From Plantago ovata (taxonomy: Eukaryota; Streptophyta; Magnoliopsida; Lamiales; Plantaginaceae), in assembly GCA_028274465.1 (NCBI GenBank), contig CM051456.1, forward strand, positions 7,317,545-7,381,544: a stretch of 64,000 nt of DNA, written 5' to 3'. The position numbers were made by a program, and so were the translations under genes. Shown piece after piece: positions 24,060-34,481 of this stretch (positions within the stretch are counted from its first letter, which is position 1; the number at the start of each line of letters is the position of its first letter). The notes under the pieces are model-generated. The model saw only the letters and a program-made list of their open reading frames with translations, made no database searches and was not told where the DNA came from.

Positions 24060-24500
24060 CTTGTAGTGAGAGGCGCCAACAGATTAAAAGATTTTCATTG
24101 TCTCAAATTCACCATCAGCCACGACGTGTCAGGAATAGCATAGAAAGCACTCCAGTCAGAGGCGCCAACACACAATTCCCACACCTTCTCTTCTTTAATG
24201 CAGTCCCTAAGTAGTGAATGTATTACTGTCTCTGGTGCTTCATTACACCTAGGGCACATATTAATCTCTCGCTCGAATGTTGCGTTTTTGCAACAACTCG
24301 TTTGTTGCTAGTCTTTCATGCATGTAAGGTAGTTTCCAGATCCATTACCAATCAGTTTCAAGGTCCAGAACACCGTCTATGTCTTCCTGTGCTTCATAAG
24401 CAGCTTTACATGAAAATCCATTGGCACCGCTCCCAACGAAAATTCTCATATATCCTCAATACCATCAGAGGTCGGCATTGGAAAGCTTAGTATTTTACTC
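24060..24500 (-). pseudogene. LINE (non-LTR retrotransposon) 3' relic
   Basis: On the minus strand one frame reads RLATNELLQKRNI. After a small frame change it reads MCPRCNEAPETVIHSLLRDC and then EEKVWELCVGAS. This C-x2-C...H...C block is the zinc-binding reverse-transcriptase-associated domain (zf-RVT) found after the RT in plant LINEs. No RT core or poly-A tail was found. Confidence 0.65.
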
Positions 24501-24877
24501 TGTAAACTTTAGGTAACCAATGGGCTTGCTTGCATAACATGGTTTGCAATCGTTGTTGATACCGACTGGATCGAAGTTGCTCGCCCAGCCATCCAAGAAG
24601 CTAGTCTAGCAGGCGCTTGCAAGCAAGAGTCTTATGTCTATACCTTATTTCATGTCTCCATATAAGGAAAGAATTCCTAATTCTTGTCAAACTCTTCTCC
24701 TGATCTCGAATTGGAATTGGGAAACTTACATTATATATTTTTTATATATATGTAAAAATAGTGGCAATTTTACATATTAACGGTTAATAGAGAAAACTGC
24801 CTGCCGTTTGATTAAATTGATTGATAGAAGAAAGACGACGACCTAGCAGCAGACTAGCATAGCAGGTTAGCCTAAGA
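24501..24877 (+). promoter_or_regulatory. upstream region of F-box copy C
   Basis: The stretch 24660-24877 is homologous to the region before copy B, including the GCAGACTAGCATAGCAGG leader without the Copia insertion. A TATATATTTTTTATATATA stretch near 24733 could serve as TATA region. Nothing else is recognised. Confidence 0.4.
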
Positions 24878-27310
24878 ATGGTTAGTGACAAGTCGAAGAG
24901 GAGAAGAAGAAGAAGAAAGTTTAATGTCAAGGACCAACTGTCGAGATGCCTCAACAACTCCGCCGCCGATGTGCAGAATTTCAACCAAGAATTAGAGCTA
25001 GACCTCATCGAAGCTCCAGATTATAACAGGAAAATCCACCGTAATACTTATTCCTTTTCAGACCACAACAAATATGTCATCGACACTGACTTGAGGCTCG
25101 ACAAACCCGGTCGGCTCTGTCTAGCTTCCAGTAGAGATGGTAATTGGTTCGTCTTTGTCGACACTATAACCAACAAGAACTACTCTGTATTTCAATGCTT
25201 TATCTGGAATCAACGATCCAAAGCAAAGGTATTTACGATTTTTACAAAAAGCTCTGTTCTATCATAGTATAACTTGACAGCTAAACGTACAACTTTTAAT
25301 TTTTTCTGCTGATTGAATTCAGGTACAACTTCCCTGCCTCCCAGATAAGCCGGAAAGCTTTCTGAAGTGTACCGTTGACACTAATCCTTCACATCCAAGG
25401 GTCTTTTTCTTTTACAAGAATTGTCCTTTTTATATTTGTTTTTGTGAAGGTCGCGAAGATTGGTATTATGTTGAGTACTCAAGGGATACAAGTGACACTT
25501 TTTGCGATGTTGTTTCATTGGAATCGTCGTGTGATAATGGCGGTGGATTATATGGTTATTGTAGTGTAGACAGATCCGGAGAAGTGTCCATAATCACACT
25601 AAGCTTGGTGATGACACTGCAATCACCCAATGGGTCTCCTCTATACCAGAGACGATTAGTAGTTGATTATGGGAAACGGATGAAGGATCATTGTCGAGTG
25701 TTTCTCTTGGAACGCAGAGAACGAACTATTGCGTGGGAAGTTTGGGAGGTTGACCTCTCGTGTGAAAAGTTAGTCCGTGTGGATAACTTGGCGGGCAAGG
25801 TGATATTCTTGAGTGGGAATTACACGGCTGTGTGCAAGTCTGGACTTCTTAGCAACTGCATATGCTTTACCCTTGATGGAGATAATGATAACTTTTATGT
25901 GTTCAGGCTCGCTGATAAAACCACGTCTATCTTTCCAAATCTGCCCCATTCACGGTTTCCTGTTTGTTTTCCAAATCTCAGTTATCCTGGCTCGAGATGG
26001 TTGAGGTACGTACCTATGCTCGCTTTCTATTCATATATAATTCTGTTTACCATTCTAGATTTCTGGTTCTTAGTAGTTCTTCAACTTAATTATGATAAGG
26101 ACATTTAATAAGTCACATAAAAAACCAGCTTATAGCTAGGACTAATTGTATGCTTTTCTGTTTGTCTAATTATAGCTTCGTCAAGAAAGACGTGGAAAAC
26201 AATGGCAATCCTAAGGAACCAGAACAGAAGGTTGCTCAAGTTATGCCAGTGTATTCTCAAGAAAGTATTTATGTTGATCTTCCTGACGACATTCTGAGGC
26301 TAGTTGCAGAATCCCTCAGTTGTACAACGGACTATGCAAATTTCCGTATGGCGTGCAGAAAGTGGAGAGACATTGCACGCCCGATCTACTGGAAACATAA
26401 TATTCCGAATATGGAATCTCCATGGCTAATGTCATTTGATGATTCTAATGCATGCGCCTCCTTCCTTGATCCAACATGCAATATGAGGTTTTACAGCACC
26501 ATCAAGGAATTATCTGGTTGTAAAATTTGCTACTCCAAGGATGGTTGGCTTCTTGTCACTCGTTTTCCCACAGTATTTTTCTTCGAGCCCTTTAGTAAAA
26601 CCAAGATTAGCGTTCCAGATTTTCCTTCTCATTTTGTTGTTGACCGGATGTCTTTTTCTTCTCCACCAACATCATCTGAATGGATCATCTTTGCTATGTT
26701 AAGCCCGTGGGCGGGCATCGCAGCAACACGTATCAAATCAGGTGAGAAGAATTGGAGCCGAATCAATGGCGTAAATGACTCGACATGCCTTAACCCTGTT
26801 TGCTCTCCAGTGTTTGGAGAGGATGGGTTTCTTTGTTTGGATCATACCATAAGCTTGACATTTTTCAGGTATAGGGGGACTGAAAACAAGGTTGGTCGTA
26901 AACCGGGTATTACTGAATCATTCGATCTGCAGTCATCGCAGTATTTAGTTCTAACTGAAGAGAATCTATACCGGGTTGTAATGGGACCATTTGGGAAATA
27001 TGTCAATGTATATATACTTGATGTTGGTGGTGGTGCAGCTGAATCTGATCATCATAAATGGAAAAGAGTTAAAGACGTGAATAATTATTCTTTTTTCATC
27101 AGCCAAACGTCATCGTTTGCTGTTCGAACGACAAAAAAGGGAGAGATCAACTTCCCATTATTTGCTGAGAATCAGCATCTGTGTTATAAGTTGGATACAT
27201 CAGAATTTCAATATCATAGCACGGACATGAAGCAGACGAACACCAATCAGAGGAATGAAATGAGCTGCGGTACTTGGATTCAGCCAAATGTTATTCGGAG
27301 TTATAGGTAG
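24878..27310 (+). CDS. F-box/DUF295 protein, copy C (intact)
   Basis: Three exons with canonical borders: 24878-25228, 25323-26005 and 26176-27310. Together they make 723 codons including the stop, or 722 residues. Residues about 1-75 include a basic stretch (KSKRRRRRRK). About 75-345 form a DUF295-like region (KPGRLCLASSRDGNWFVFVD; RRLVVDYGKR; IFLSGNYTAV; NFYVFRLADKTTS). The F-box is at about 375-415 (LPDDILRLVAESL, ANFRMACRKWRDIA). A second DUF295 region follows (DGWLLVTRFPTVFFFEPFSK) to the end, IQPNVIRSYR. Typical F-box/DUF295 proteins have the F-box first and one DUF295 region, so this order looks like a gene fusion or exon capture. The likely role is substrate recognition in an SCF E3 ligase, inferred from the F-box only. 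Family names known: KIB1-4 beta-propeller / DUF295. It is intact in every exon, unlike copies A and B. Confidence 0.8.
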
Positions 27311-28247
27311 TTTCATATGTTCCCCAATGCTAGATGTATCTATCTCTCCAGACTTCAGAAGACAACTCTACTTGTTAGAACTATACAGATTAAATTATAA
27401 TTCATACATATTCGCGTGTGTACGTAAAATATACCCTGTATGTATGCAGATTATTTGAGATTTTCATATACAGTTACTGCAAAAGTAGCAACTAGCAAGT
27501 AGCTTGAACAGAATCGATTGCTTTAATGTCAAAAGAATTAATGGATTTGATCATTTGGCAATTGTGTACAGAATCTAATGCTGCAGATTGTTTCAACTTT
27601 CGACATCTCACTAAAAAAAAAAGCAGATTTTCACGATGATCCTGATTTTAAATCCAACTAAATTTGTATGTGTATAACCTAACATGCATAATCCAAACTA
27701 CACTCTCTCTCGCAGTATAACACTTCTCAACATCTATACCTGCACGCTTATCAACAAATATTAGATTTTTCTCCTAACAAGATTTGAGACAATAGTAGAA
27801 AGGCCTTCAGTTACAACTTACACACCATTAAAAGGACTTGGAACTTCATGAAAACCAAGACTCATAATGTGTCACGTGATAGCAAAGGCACTATGTTTTT
27901 AACATATTCAAGATTACAGATAAAGCATATATAACACGCATATTAAGCTTGGAATAACAAAATCCAACCAAGTCGATACCAATATCCATTGAGCAAATCA
28001 AGTCAGTCTATAGATATTATAAAATATACTGAACCAAGCTAACTATAGGCAAATAACAGGACATAAACTGACATCCTCTATAAATACACTAATACTTCAT
28101 CATCAAGTTTACGAAACTAAAAACCTAAACCAATAATCCAACTAATATAATTGGGGTGATTCAATTCTATACAGTGGACAGGGACGTAATCAGTGAGCAC
28201 CTATTTTAAGATTAGACTTACTCGCTGTTTCAATATTTTGCGGCCAA
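27311..28247. other. 3' flank of copy C, nothing recognised
   Basis: AT-rich non-coding DNA. No repeat boundaries or domains could be supported. Confidence 0.4.
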
Positions 28248-28457
28248 CTAGGGGCACAGAGAGCAAGGAAGAAGACTGAACACAAGATTACACGTCCAAG
28301 CAACCTCTCCAAATCCGGGAGCTTGTGAAGAGGTTGGGCATACATAATTTTCTATCAGCTCGTCAACAACAGCAAGCATGTTGTTTATCCTTTCGACACC
28401 TAGGGGAGGATGAAAAATCCAGGTCCTTGAAAGATGCTTACTAGATGGTGTTTGCAA
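28248..28457 (-). other. possible orphan exon or short reading frame, unrecognised
   Basis: A 69-codon frame with a protein-like composition (HLSRTWIFHPPLGVERINN, then VVDELIENYVCP). I do not recognise the family. It could be the end of a lost gene, since the neighbouring 18.6 kb paralogous flank does not retain it. Confidence 0.2.
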
Positions 28458-29159
28458 TTGTTAAAGTAATTACGCAACATGCCTGCAAGGATATCAAATG
28501 ATCATTTCAAAAATGGAAAGTGGAGGGGAAAGGGGGAGGAGCAAATGAAATTGGGACCTGACGAGCCACCATCTGCATTGTTATCGAAAATTTCAAAATT
28601 AACAGTGTCTGGTCATTCTTCCTGAGGCATATATCCCTTAAAGACTTCATAGCATAAAATAATGTCGTTGCAAACTAAATCATTTCACTGCATAGAACAA
28701 AAGGTGAATAACTATAAGCACATAGAAACATGATTTTTATTTCCAAGGCAAGACATATTACAGACTCTTTTTAAGGCATGACTACCTTCATCCACAACAT
28801 TTTTTTTTCTTTTATTTTTTAGTAAACAAGAAATGAGTTGTAAGCCCTCCTATAATGCAGAATTTCATCAATTAATGATGCCACAAATCACAAAAACCCA
28901 GAAAAGAGCAGCACATGGACTTAATTCAGAATGTGTGGGTCCTATACGAAGGTTAAATGCCATAAGATCTTTCTATTTAACAAAGCAAAAGTATTTTATG
29001 TAACATGAACACAGAAAGTATAGAATAGAAGAATCTGTTGATCACTTTGGGTTGAAAACAGATACAATCCATTTGTGACACCAACTGGTAAGCCTATGGT
29101 TCGCTGAATCACCATGATAACTACTACTAGCATTCTAAGAATAATGTACTGACACAGCT
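28458..29159. other. non-coding, paralogous to the flank of copy B
   Basis: About 28445-28705 matches 18645-18905. The rest shows no recognisable content. Confidence 0.45.
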
Positions 29160-29229
29160 TGTAATCTGTTTCTTCAACATAACCGGTAAAATTCCAACAC
29201 TGGCAAATCCATTTGATAAATAATGACAT

Positions 29230-29475
29230 AGCAAATTGAGAAACGCACAAAATAGTACGAGTGTCGAATTTGTGATTAATGCTGCCTGGAGAAGACCGAA
29301 GGTTTTTTGGGCGAAGACGGGAAGAGGCACCTTCTCCGGCGGAGTATCGATTGCTTTGACCTCGTCGTCCGGAAGGTCAATAACGATGGTTTTGTGGCGG
29401 TGGAAGCTTCCGGTTTCTTCCAGAGAGTATCGATCGATTTCTGCCGCAGCAATTTTCCTTTTCTCAGCTTGTTAA
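29230..29475 (-). pseudogene. MSH7 exon-1 fragment, start codon lost
   Basis: Reading from about 29455 downwards, the start codon is TTG in place of ATG (TTGCTGCGGCAGAAATCG). The PIP-box region is frameshifted, while the segment coding ETPPEKVPLPVFAQK-like sequence is recognisable in another frame. It is the sister of the 8.2 kb copy. The E2F-type site lies upstream at 29555-29562. Confidence 0.8.
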
Positions 29476-29478
29476 TGG

Positions 29479-29479
<1 letters not shown>

Positions 29480-29517
<38 letters not shown>
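29480..29517. repeat. GA microsatellite in MSH7-derived 5' leader
   Basis: An uninterrupted GA run expands the leader between the E2F site and the dead exon. The sister copy at 8.17 kb has only a short CT/GA run here. Confidence 0.8.
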
Positions 29518-29519
<2 letters not shown>

Positions 29520-29554
29520 CAAAATTGGGGTTTCTTCATGTTGACCATAAACGC

Positions 29555-29562
29555 GCGCCAAA
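29555..29562 (-). promoter_or_regulatory. E2F-type site in duplicated MSH7 promoter
   Basis: The plus strand reads GCGCCAAA, the complement of TTTGGCGC, in the same context as at 63150. Confidence 0.5.
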
Positions 29563-29986
29563 ATAACACTACTTGGATCATTAAAAGAAAAAATAGAAAG
29601 GACCCAAATAAATGTGGAAGAGCAACTTGTGGACTATATTACCGTGTGTATTAAAATCTCAGTTTCGTACCTTCGGTAGCCTTGTTATTATAAATCGTAT
29701 TACGGATAAAGATAGCCGTGCAATTATGAAGACGACAATACATGATTTAAATAGTATTTACCTATCGCTTTTGTAAATCGTCACACAATATGAATTGAAC
29801 AACTACAGTCTAGTTAGTAGTATGTGCCGACTAGACCCGACCAAATATAAAAGTAACTTGTGGGGGAGTAATGGAGTTACGTAGCGTATATGCACTATCG
29901 ATTAGATTTAAATTGGATTTGTAACTTTAAGAACCCTCCATTTCGTACCGTAAATCCCTTCATTTCGTACCGTAAATCGTGTACAA

Positions 29987-30023
<37 letters not shown>

Positions 30024-31289
30024 TAGTAAAGAATAAATTGTTATACTAGTAGAGTAAATATAAACCGGAATGCTTTTATCAATTTATGTACGCATATGTA
30101 ATTATGGATAAGATCGGGTGTTTGAGAATCAGGTTAATTGTGATTCTTTCATGAAATGATTCGGTTAAAACTCAAATACTTCGCATGTAATAGTTGTTGG
30201 TTCAAGAGGTTTATTTTGTTTGTTGGATTAAACTCATGAGCCTAATATATATGTTTGTGCGCCCTAGCTATCGTCCATGCAGATCTCCAACTCTTCAATA
30301 ATCATCTCATTGATCTCGATCATTTTCTTCAAGAATCAGATTGAATCACAATGGTCTATTTTGAATTTTGTTACGGGTACTCTCTCTATGCATGTTTTGA
30401 ATTTAGTTTGGTAATGTGCTATCAAACGACATTGTAAAAGGTGAAAATTTTAGAGCTACTAGTGCATTGAATCGTGACTTAATGGAAATGAAAAAGAAAA
30501 AAAAATAAAATTTGGAGTCATAAGATTGTGCAGTAGTAATGAGCTGAAATAGTAAAAAAGAGGTGTATAGTATTCGATCCCTAGATGTAATGAATGTCTA
30601 AGTGTGGTCGTTTCAATCCGGTTCCGAAAATATTGGACCCTGTATTATGCAGCGGACAAGTGGTACTGTTGGTAGTATTACATTTTAAACACCAACAAGT
30701 TAAGATTTTAAGGTTAACAACTTAAGTAAAAAAACCAGTCGAACCGGATAAAATTTAAATAAATCGAAGCGGACAGTCACAAAACTGAGACTTATTATAT
30801 TGTAGAAATTAGGAATATATAAACATGCTTGTGTAAAATAGATTATGAAACTAAATAAACTCGACAACTAAAGCTCTAATAACTTGAAGAGTAATCTAAA
30901 AAATCGTTATCTTCAACGATGAACTTCTGCTCTTTATATAGTGTTAAAAAACACTCTTGATTTCGTGTAAAAGTCTGCACTGTATCCTTATTGTTCTTCA
31001 CTTCAATCTTGTTCGGAATAAGACTTTACTTCTAAGTTGACAGAACTCCTAATTTGTTAAGAAAAAGTAAAAGAATCTTCGACGAATTAGAATGTAAATA
31101 TAATCGATGTCTAGAATTGTCATAACTTTCGCATCAACTTCAATTGTTACTCTAAAAATATCGATCGAGTCTAACAAAAACTAGTAGTAGTACATTGATG
31201 AAGAAAGCAACCAAAGCAAGAAGGAAAACAAACAAGAAGCAATGCAAAGCAAAGAAAAAAACAGTGAGATAAAATTTGTGTGTCAGATT

Positions 31290-31662
31290 AGAAAAAGGTT
31301 TGCTGCGGAACCGTACGTGTTTGCACAAATTTAACCAATCCAATATCCATCGTCATTATTCATTAGTTTTTTTTGATGAAGGTCATTATTCATTAGTTAC
31401 TAGTTACAAAATACTTGGACGACAATTTACATGTACACACCTCAATTTCCATTTATTATTATTTATGTTTTTATTAATTCATTCCTTTCTCTCTCATCTA
31501 ACTGACTCATTTCATTTCACCTCCACTGTCTCTCACTCACTCGTCTATAAATTAGAACAAGCCTCAGCAAACAGATTCCTCCCCAATCCATCATCATCAT
31601 CAACTCTCTCTCTCTCTCTCTAGCGCTCTCTCTCTCTAGAAAAACAAAATCAACTCAAAAAA
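31290..31662 (+). promoter_or_regulatory. duplicated promoter/5'-leader segment (copy 2)
   Basis: This is homologous to 21780-22110, with TATAAATTA at 31546-31554 and a CT-rich leader (31600-31640). It precedes a different reading frame from copy 1. Confidence 0.5.
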
Positions 31663-31736
31663 ATGTCTCCCATGAACTATGATGCCTCCAGTAATGGTAG
31701 GGGTAATTATGGAATCATAGCTACGACTGAACAATC
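31663..31736 (+). pseudogene. short reading frame interrupted by a Copia element (5' part)
   Basis: The ATG at 31663 opens MSPMNYDASSNGRGNY and continues to TTEQ, where the Copia element begins at 31737. After the element the frame resumes at 37417-37474 (TTEQSEVMAREHRTD, then stop). Removing the element and one target duplication would give 41 codons in a single frame, with a tandem TTEQS repeat. I do not recognise the product. It may be only the first exon of a longer gene, or a chance frame. Confidence 0.35.
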
Positions 31737-32099
31737 TGTTAGAAAACGCAGAAATCATAGCATGAAGCTTAAGGTTGTACCTGTTCTCTCTTATTGAACG
31801 AAAAAAAGAAGTGAAAAATATACAGACACGTTATGCTATTTATACAAGAAATCTACTGCTAACCCTAATTGACCTATGCTGAAATTACATTCATGCCCTG
31901 TGAGAATCTGTAAGTCTTATCTTCTAAACTAATCCTGAATCGTTTCTGGAATATGCTATTCCCTTCTCTGCACGCCAGAATCCTAGGGACTCTGCAATTT
32001 TGCCTCACGCTCTGTGCGTTCGTTCTAGTTTGTGATAGTTCTTCTTCTTCCTTTGAATTCTTCTTAGTTTCTTGCTGCAGCTTTTGCATCATCTCTTGA
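31737..32099 (-). repeat. 3' LTR of the young Copia element
   Basis: In element orientation it ends TTCTAACA. It begins TC rather than TG next to the polypurine tract, a point change relative to the 5' LTR (TGAAGAGATG). Confidence 0.85.
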
Positions 32100-32863
32100 G
32101 ATTCCCCCTCAAGATGAGAGTAAATGTTTTTTACTCCCATCTTGTCTGTGTAGAACCGAATTTTCTCTGATGGTAATGCTTTAGTTAGCATATCTGCAGG
32201 TTGTTGTGAAGTATGAACATAACATACTTCAATGATCTTCTGTTGCACCTTTTCTCGTATAAAGTGTTGATCAATCTCGACGTGCTTAGTCTTCTCATGA
32301 TGTACTGGATTCTTGGTGAGACTGATAGCAGATTGATTGTCACAATACAACTTCGTAGGTGTCTTTTGTTCAAAACCGAAATCTTTCAGTATGTAGTGAA
32401 TCCACATTATTTCACAAGTGGTGTGAGCAATTGCTCTATATTCAGATTTAGTCGATCATCTACTTACGACTGTCTGCTTCTTAGTTCTCCAACTTACCAA
32501 GGAATTTCCTAAGAAGACACAATATCCTGAAAGAGATCTTTTCGTGTCAGGGCAATTATGATCTGAATCAGAAAATGCCGTGAGATTCATGTTCTTTTCT
32601 GAAGATAACAAAAGTCCTTGGCCTGGATTTCCTTTAAGATATCTGATTACTCTGAGAGCTGTTTCAAGATGCTCTTTCGTTGGTGACTCCATGTATTGAC
32701 TCAGAATATTTACAGAGTAGCAAATATCAGGTCTGGTTAATGTGAGATAAATTAGTTTTTCAACAATTTTCTTGTATATGGTTGGATTTCTCAACTTTTC
32801 TCCTTCCTTTTGAGTGTTATGGCCTTGTTCTATTGGAATAATCAGAGGTTTACACCCTAACAA
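31874..32863 (-). pseudogene. Copia RNase H region, split by a stop
   Basis: The upstream part (32863-32456) encodes the end of the RT and the start of the RNase H (LTRPDICYSVNILSQ, SDHNCPDTKRSLSGYC). One in-frame TGA at about 32454 separates it from the downstream part (32407-31874), which carries YCDNQSAISLTKNPVHHEKT and HVEIDQHFIREKV, the conserved Copia RNase H end. RNase H removes the RNA template during reverse transcription. A frameshift separates this segment from the RT segment near 32870. Confidence 0.85.
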
Positions 32864-32882
32864 ACCATTTTCTTCTATGATT

Positions 32883-34448
32883 TCAAGAGCATACTTTCTT
32901 TGACAAAGGTAGATAGATGCCTTCTCTTGATCTTAAAATCTCAATTCCTAAGAAATATTTAGGTTCCCCTAAATCTCTTACTTTGAAACTTGACTGCAGA
33001 TAGTCTTTGGCTTTGTTAATTTCTTCTTCATTAATTCCCCCAATTAAAATGTCATCAACATGCACAAGTAACACAATGTAACTTGTTTCTGTTCTTCTTA
33101 TAAATAAGGAGTGATCATGTTTTGATTGAACAAAACCATAAGCGAGTAATGAATTTGTGAATTTGACATTCCACTGTCTTGAGGCCTGTTTCAATCCATA
33201 AATGGATTTATGTAACTTGCAAACTTTGTTGTCCAAGGATTCCCCCTTAATGGTGTAACCTGGTGGTAATTTCATGTAAATTTCTTCATCCAGGTCGCCA
33301 TTAAGAAAGGCATTATGAACATCAAGTTGTGATAACCTCCAACTGTGTTGAGCTGCAAGAGCTAAGAATATTCTGACAGTTGTTAACTTGGCAATTGGAC
33401 TGAAAGTTTCACTATAATCTAAACCATGTTGTTGAGTGAAACCCTGTGCTACCAGGCGAGCCTTATGTTTATCGATACTGCCATCTGATTTCAACTTTGT
33501 TTTGAACACATATCTGCATCCCACTGCTGTATGTCCTTTTGGAAGATCAGTAATGCTCCATGTATTGTTGAGATGCATAGCATTCAATTCATCTTGAATA
33601 GCTTTCTGCCAGTGAGGATATTGAATAGCTTCTTGGAATGTTTTGGGTTCCTCGTGGAGAGATAAAGATACAGAGTAAACCTTTTGATGTTCTGAAAGTC
33701 TATCATAAGATAGAAAATGAGATATAGGATGAGCTGTTCCTATTTGAGAAGAAACTTTCCTCGTTCCTTTATTTAATTCTTCACAGTGAAATTCGTTTAG
33801 AAATTTGTTCCTTTGGCGGACTCTAGTAGATTTTTGAATGTCAGGAACATGTTCGGGTTGCTCTTGAGTTTCAGAATAGTCAAGAGTGACAGGTATAACT
33901 GGTGATTCAGCAGAAGAGGCAGGATCATTGTTGGAAGCACGAGAAGGGGAAGAGGGTGTGCTTGGAGATGACTGATCTCTGCCTAGTGTTTGCTGTGAAG
34001 GAGTAGAATCGGGAATGATGAGAACATTATCATGTGATGAAGGATGGTTATTTGCTGTGTGACTTGGAGAAGTGATGGGAATATGAGAAGGACTAGAATG
34101 ATAGTGTTCCTGGTGAGGAAAAAGTCCCATAGTGAAAATGTGATCATGGACGGCTGCATATGGTGGTGCAGTATGGTCAAACATAGTTTCACTGTAAGGG
34201 AATACGTCCTCATAAAACACTACATCCCTAGAAATGAATGTCACTTTCTTTTCTAAATCATACAGCTTGTAACCTTTGATTTGTGATGGATAGCCAAGAA
34301 AAATTGATTTTCTTGCTCTTGAACTGAACTTATGTCCTAATGCTTTGATAGATGCGCCATATGCAAGGCAGCCAAAAAATTCTAATGTTCGAATAATCAG
34401 GTCTTTTATTGAACAATCTTTCATATGGAGTTTGTTCATTAATGACAA
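32883..34448 (-). pseudogene. Copia integrase C-terminus and reverse transcriptase
   Basis: An open segment of 521 codons. It begins in the integrase tail (FFGCLAYGAS, KSIFLGYP), then a Ser/Pro-rich linker, then RT: WQKAIQDELNAMHLNNTW, KARLVAQGFTQQHGLDY, SQLDVHNAFLNGDLDEEIYM, and the catalytic HVDDILIGG (usually YVDD). Relative to the upstream gag-integrase segment there is a small out-of-frame stretch at about 34380-34640 containing a further stop, so the polyprotein cannot be made whole. It functioned in reverse transcription inside virus-like particles. Confidence 0.88.
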
Positions 34449-34481
34449 CAGAAGGTATCCGATTTAGCAAATAAGTTGTTG

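Larger units (their letters stand above)
29160..31165. repeat. inverted-repeat arm, partner at 6590-8505
   Basis: The reverse complement runs, in order, through a solo-LTR-like repeat, about 900 bp of non-coding DNA, MSH7 promoter and MSH7 exon-1 fragment, as at 6.6-8.5 kb. It includes a TA microsatellite at about 29994-30019 that is longer than in the partner arm. Confidence 0.75.
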
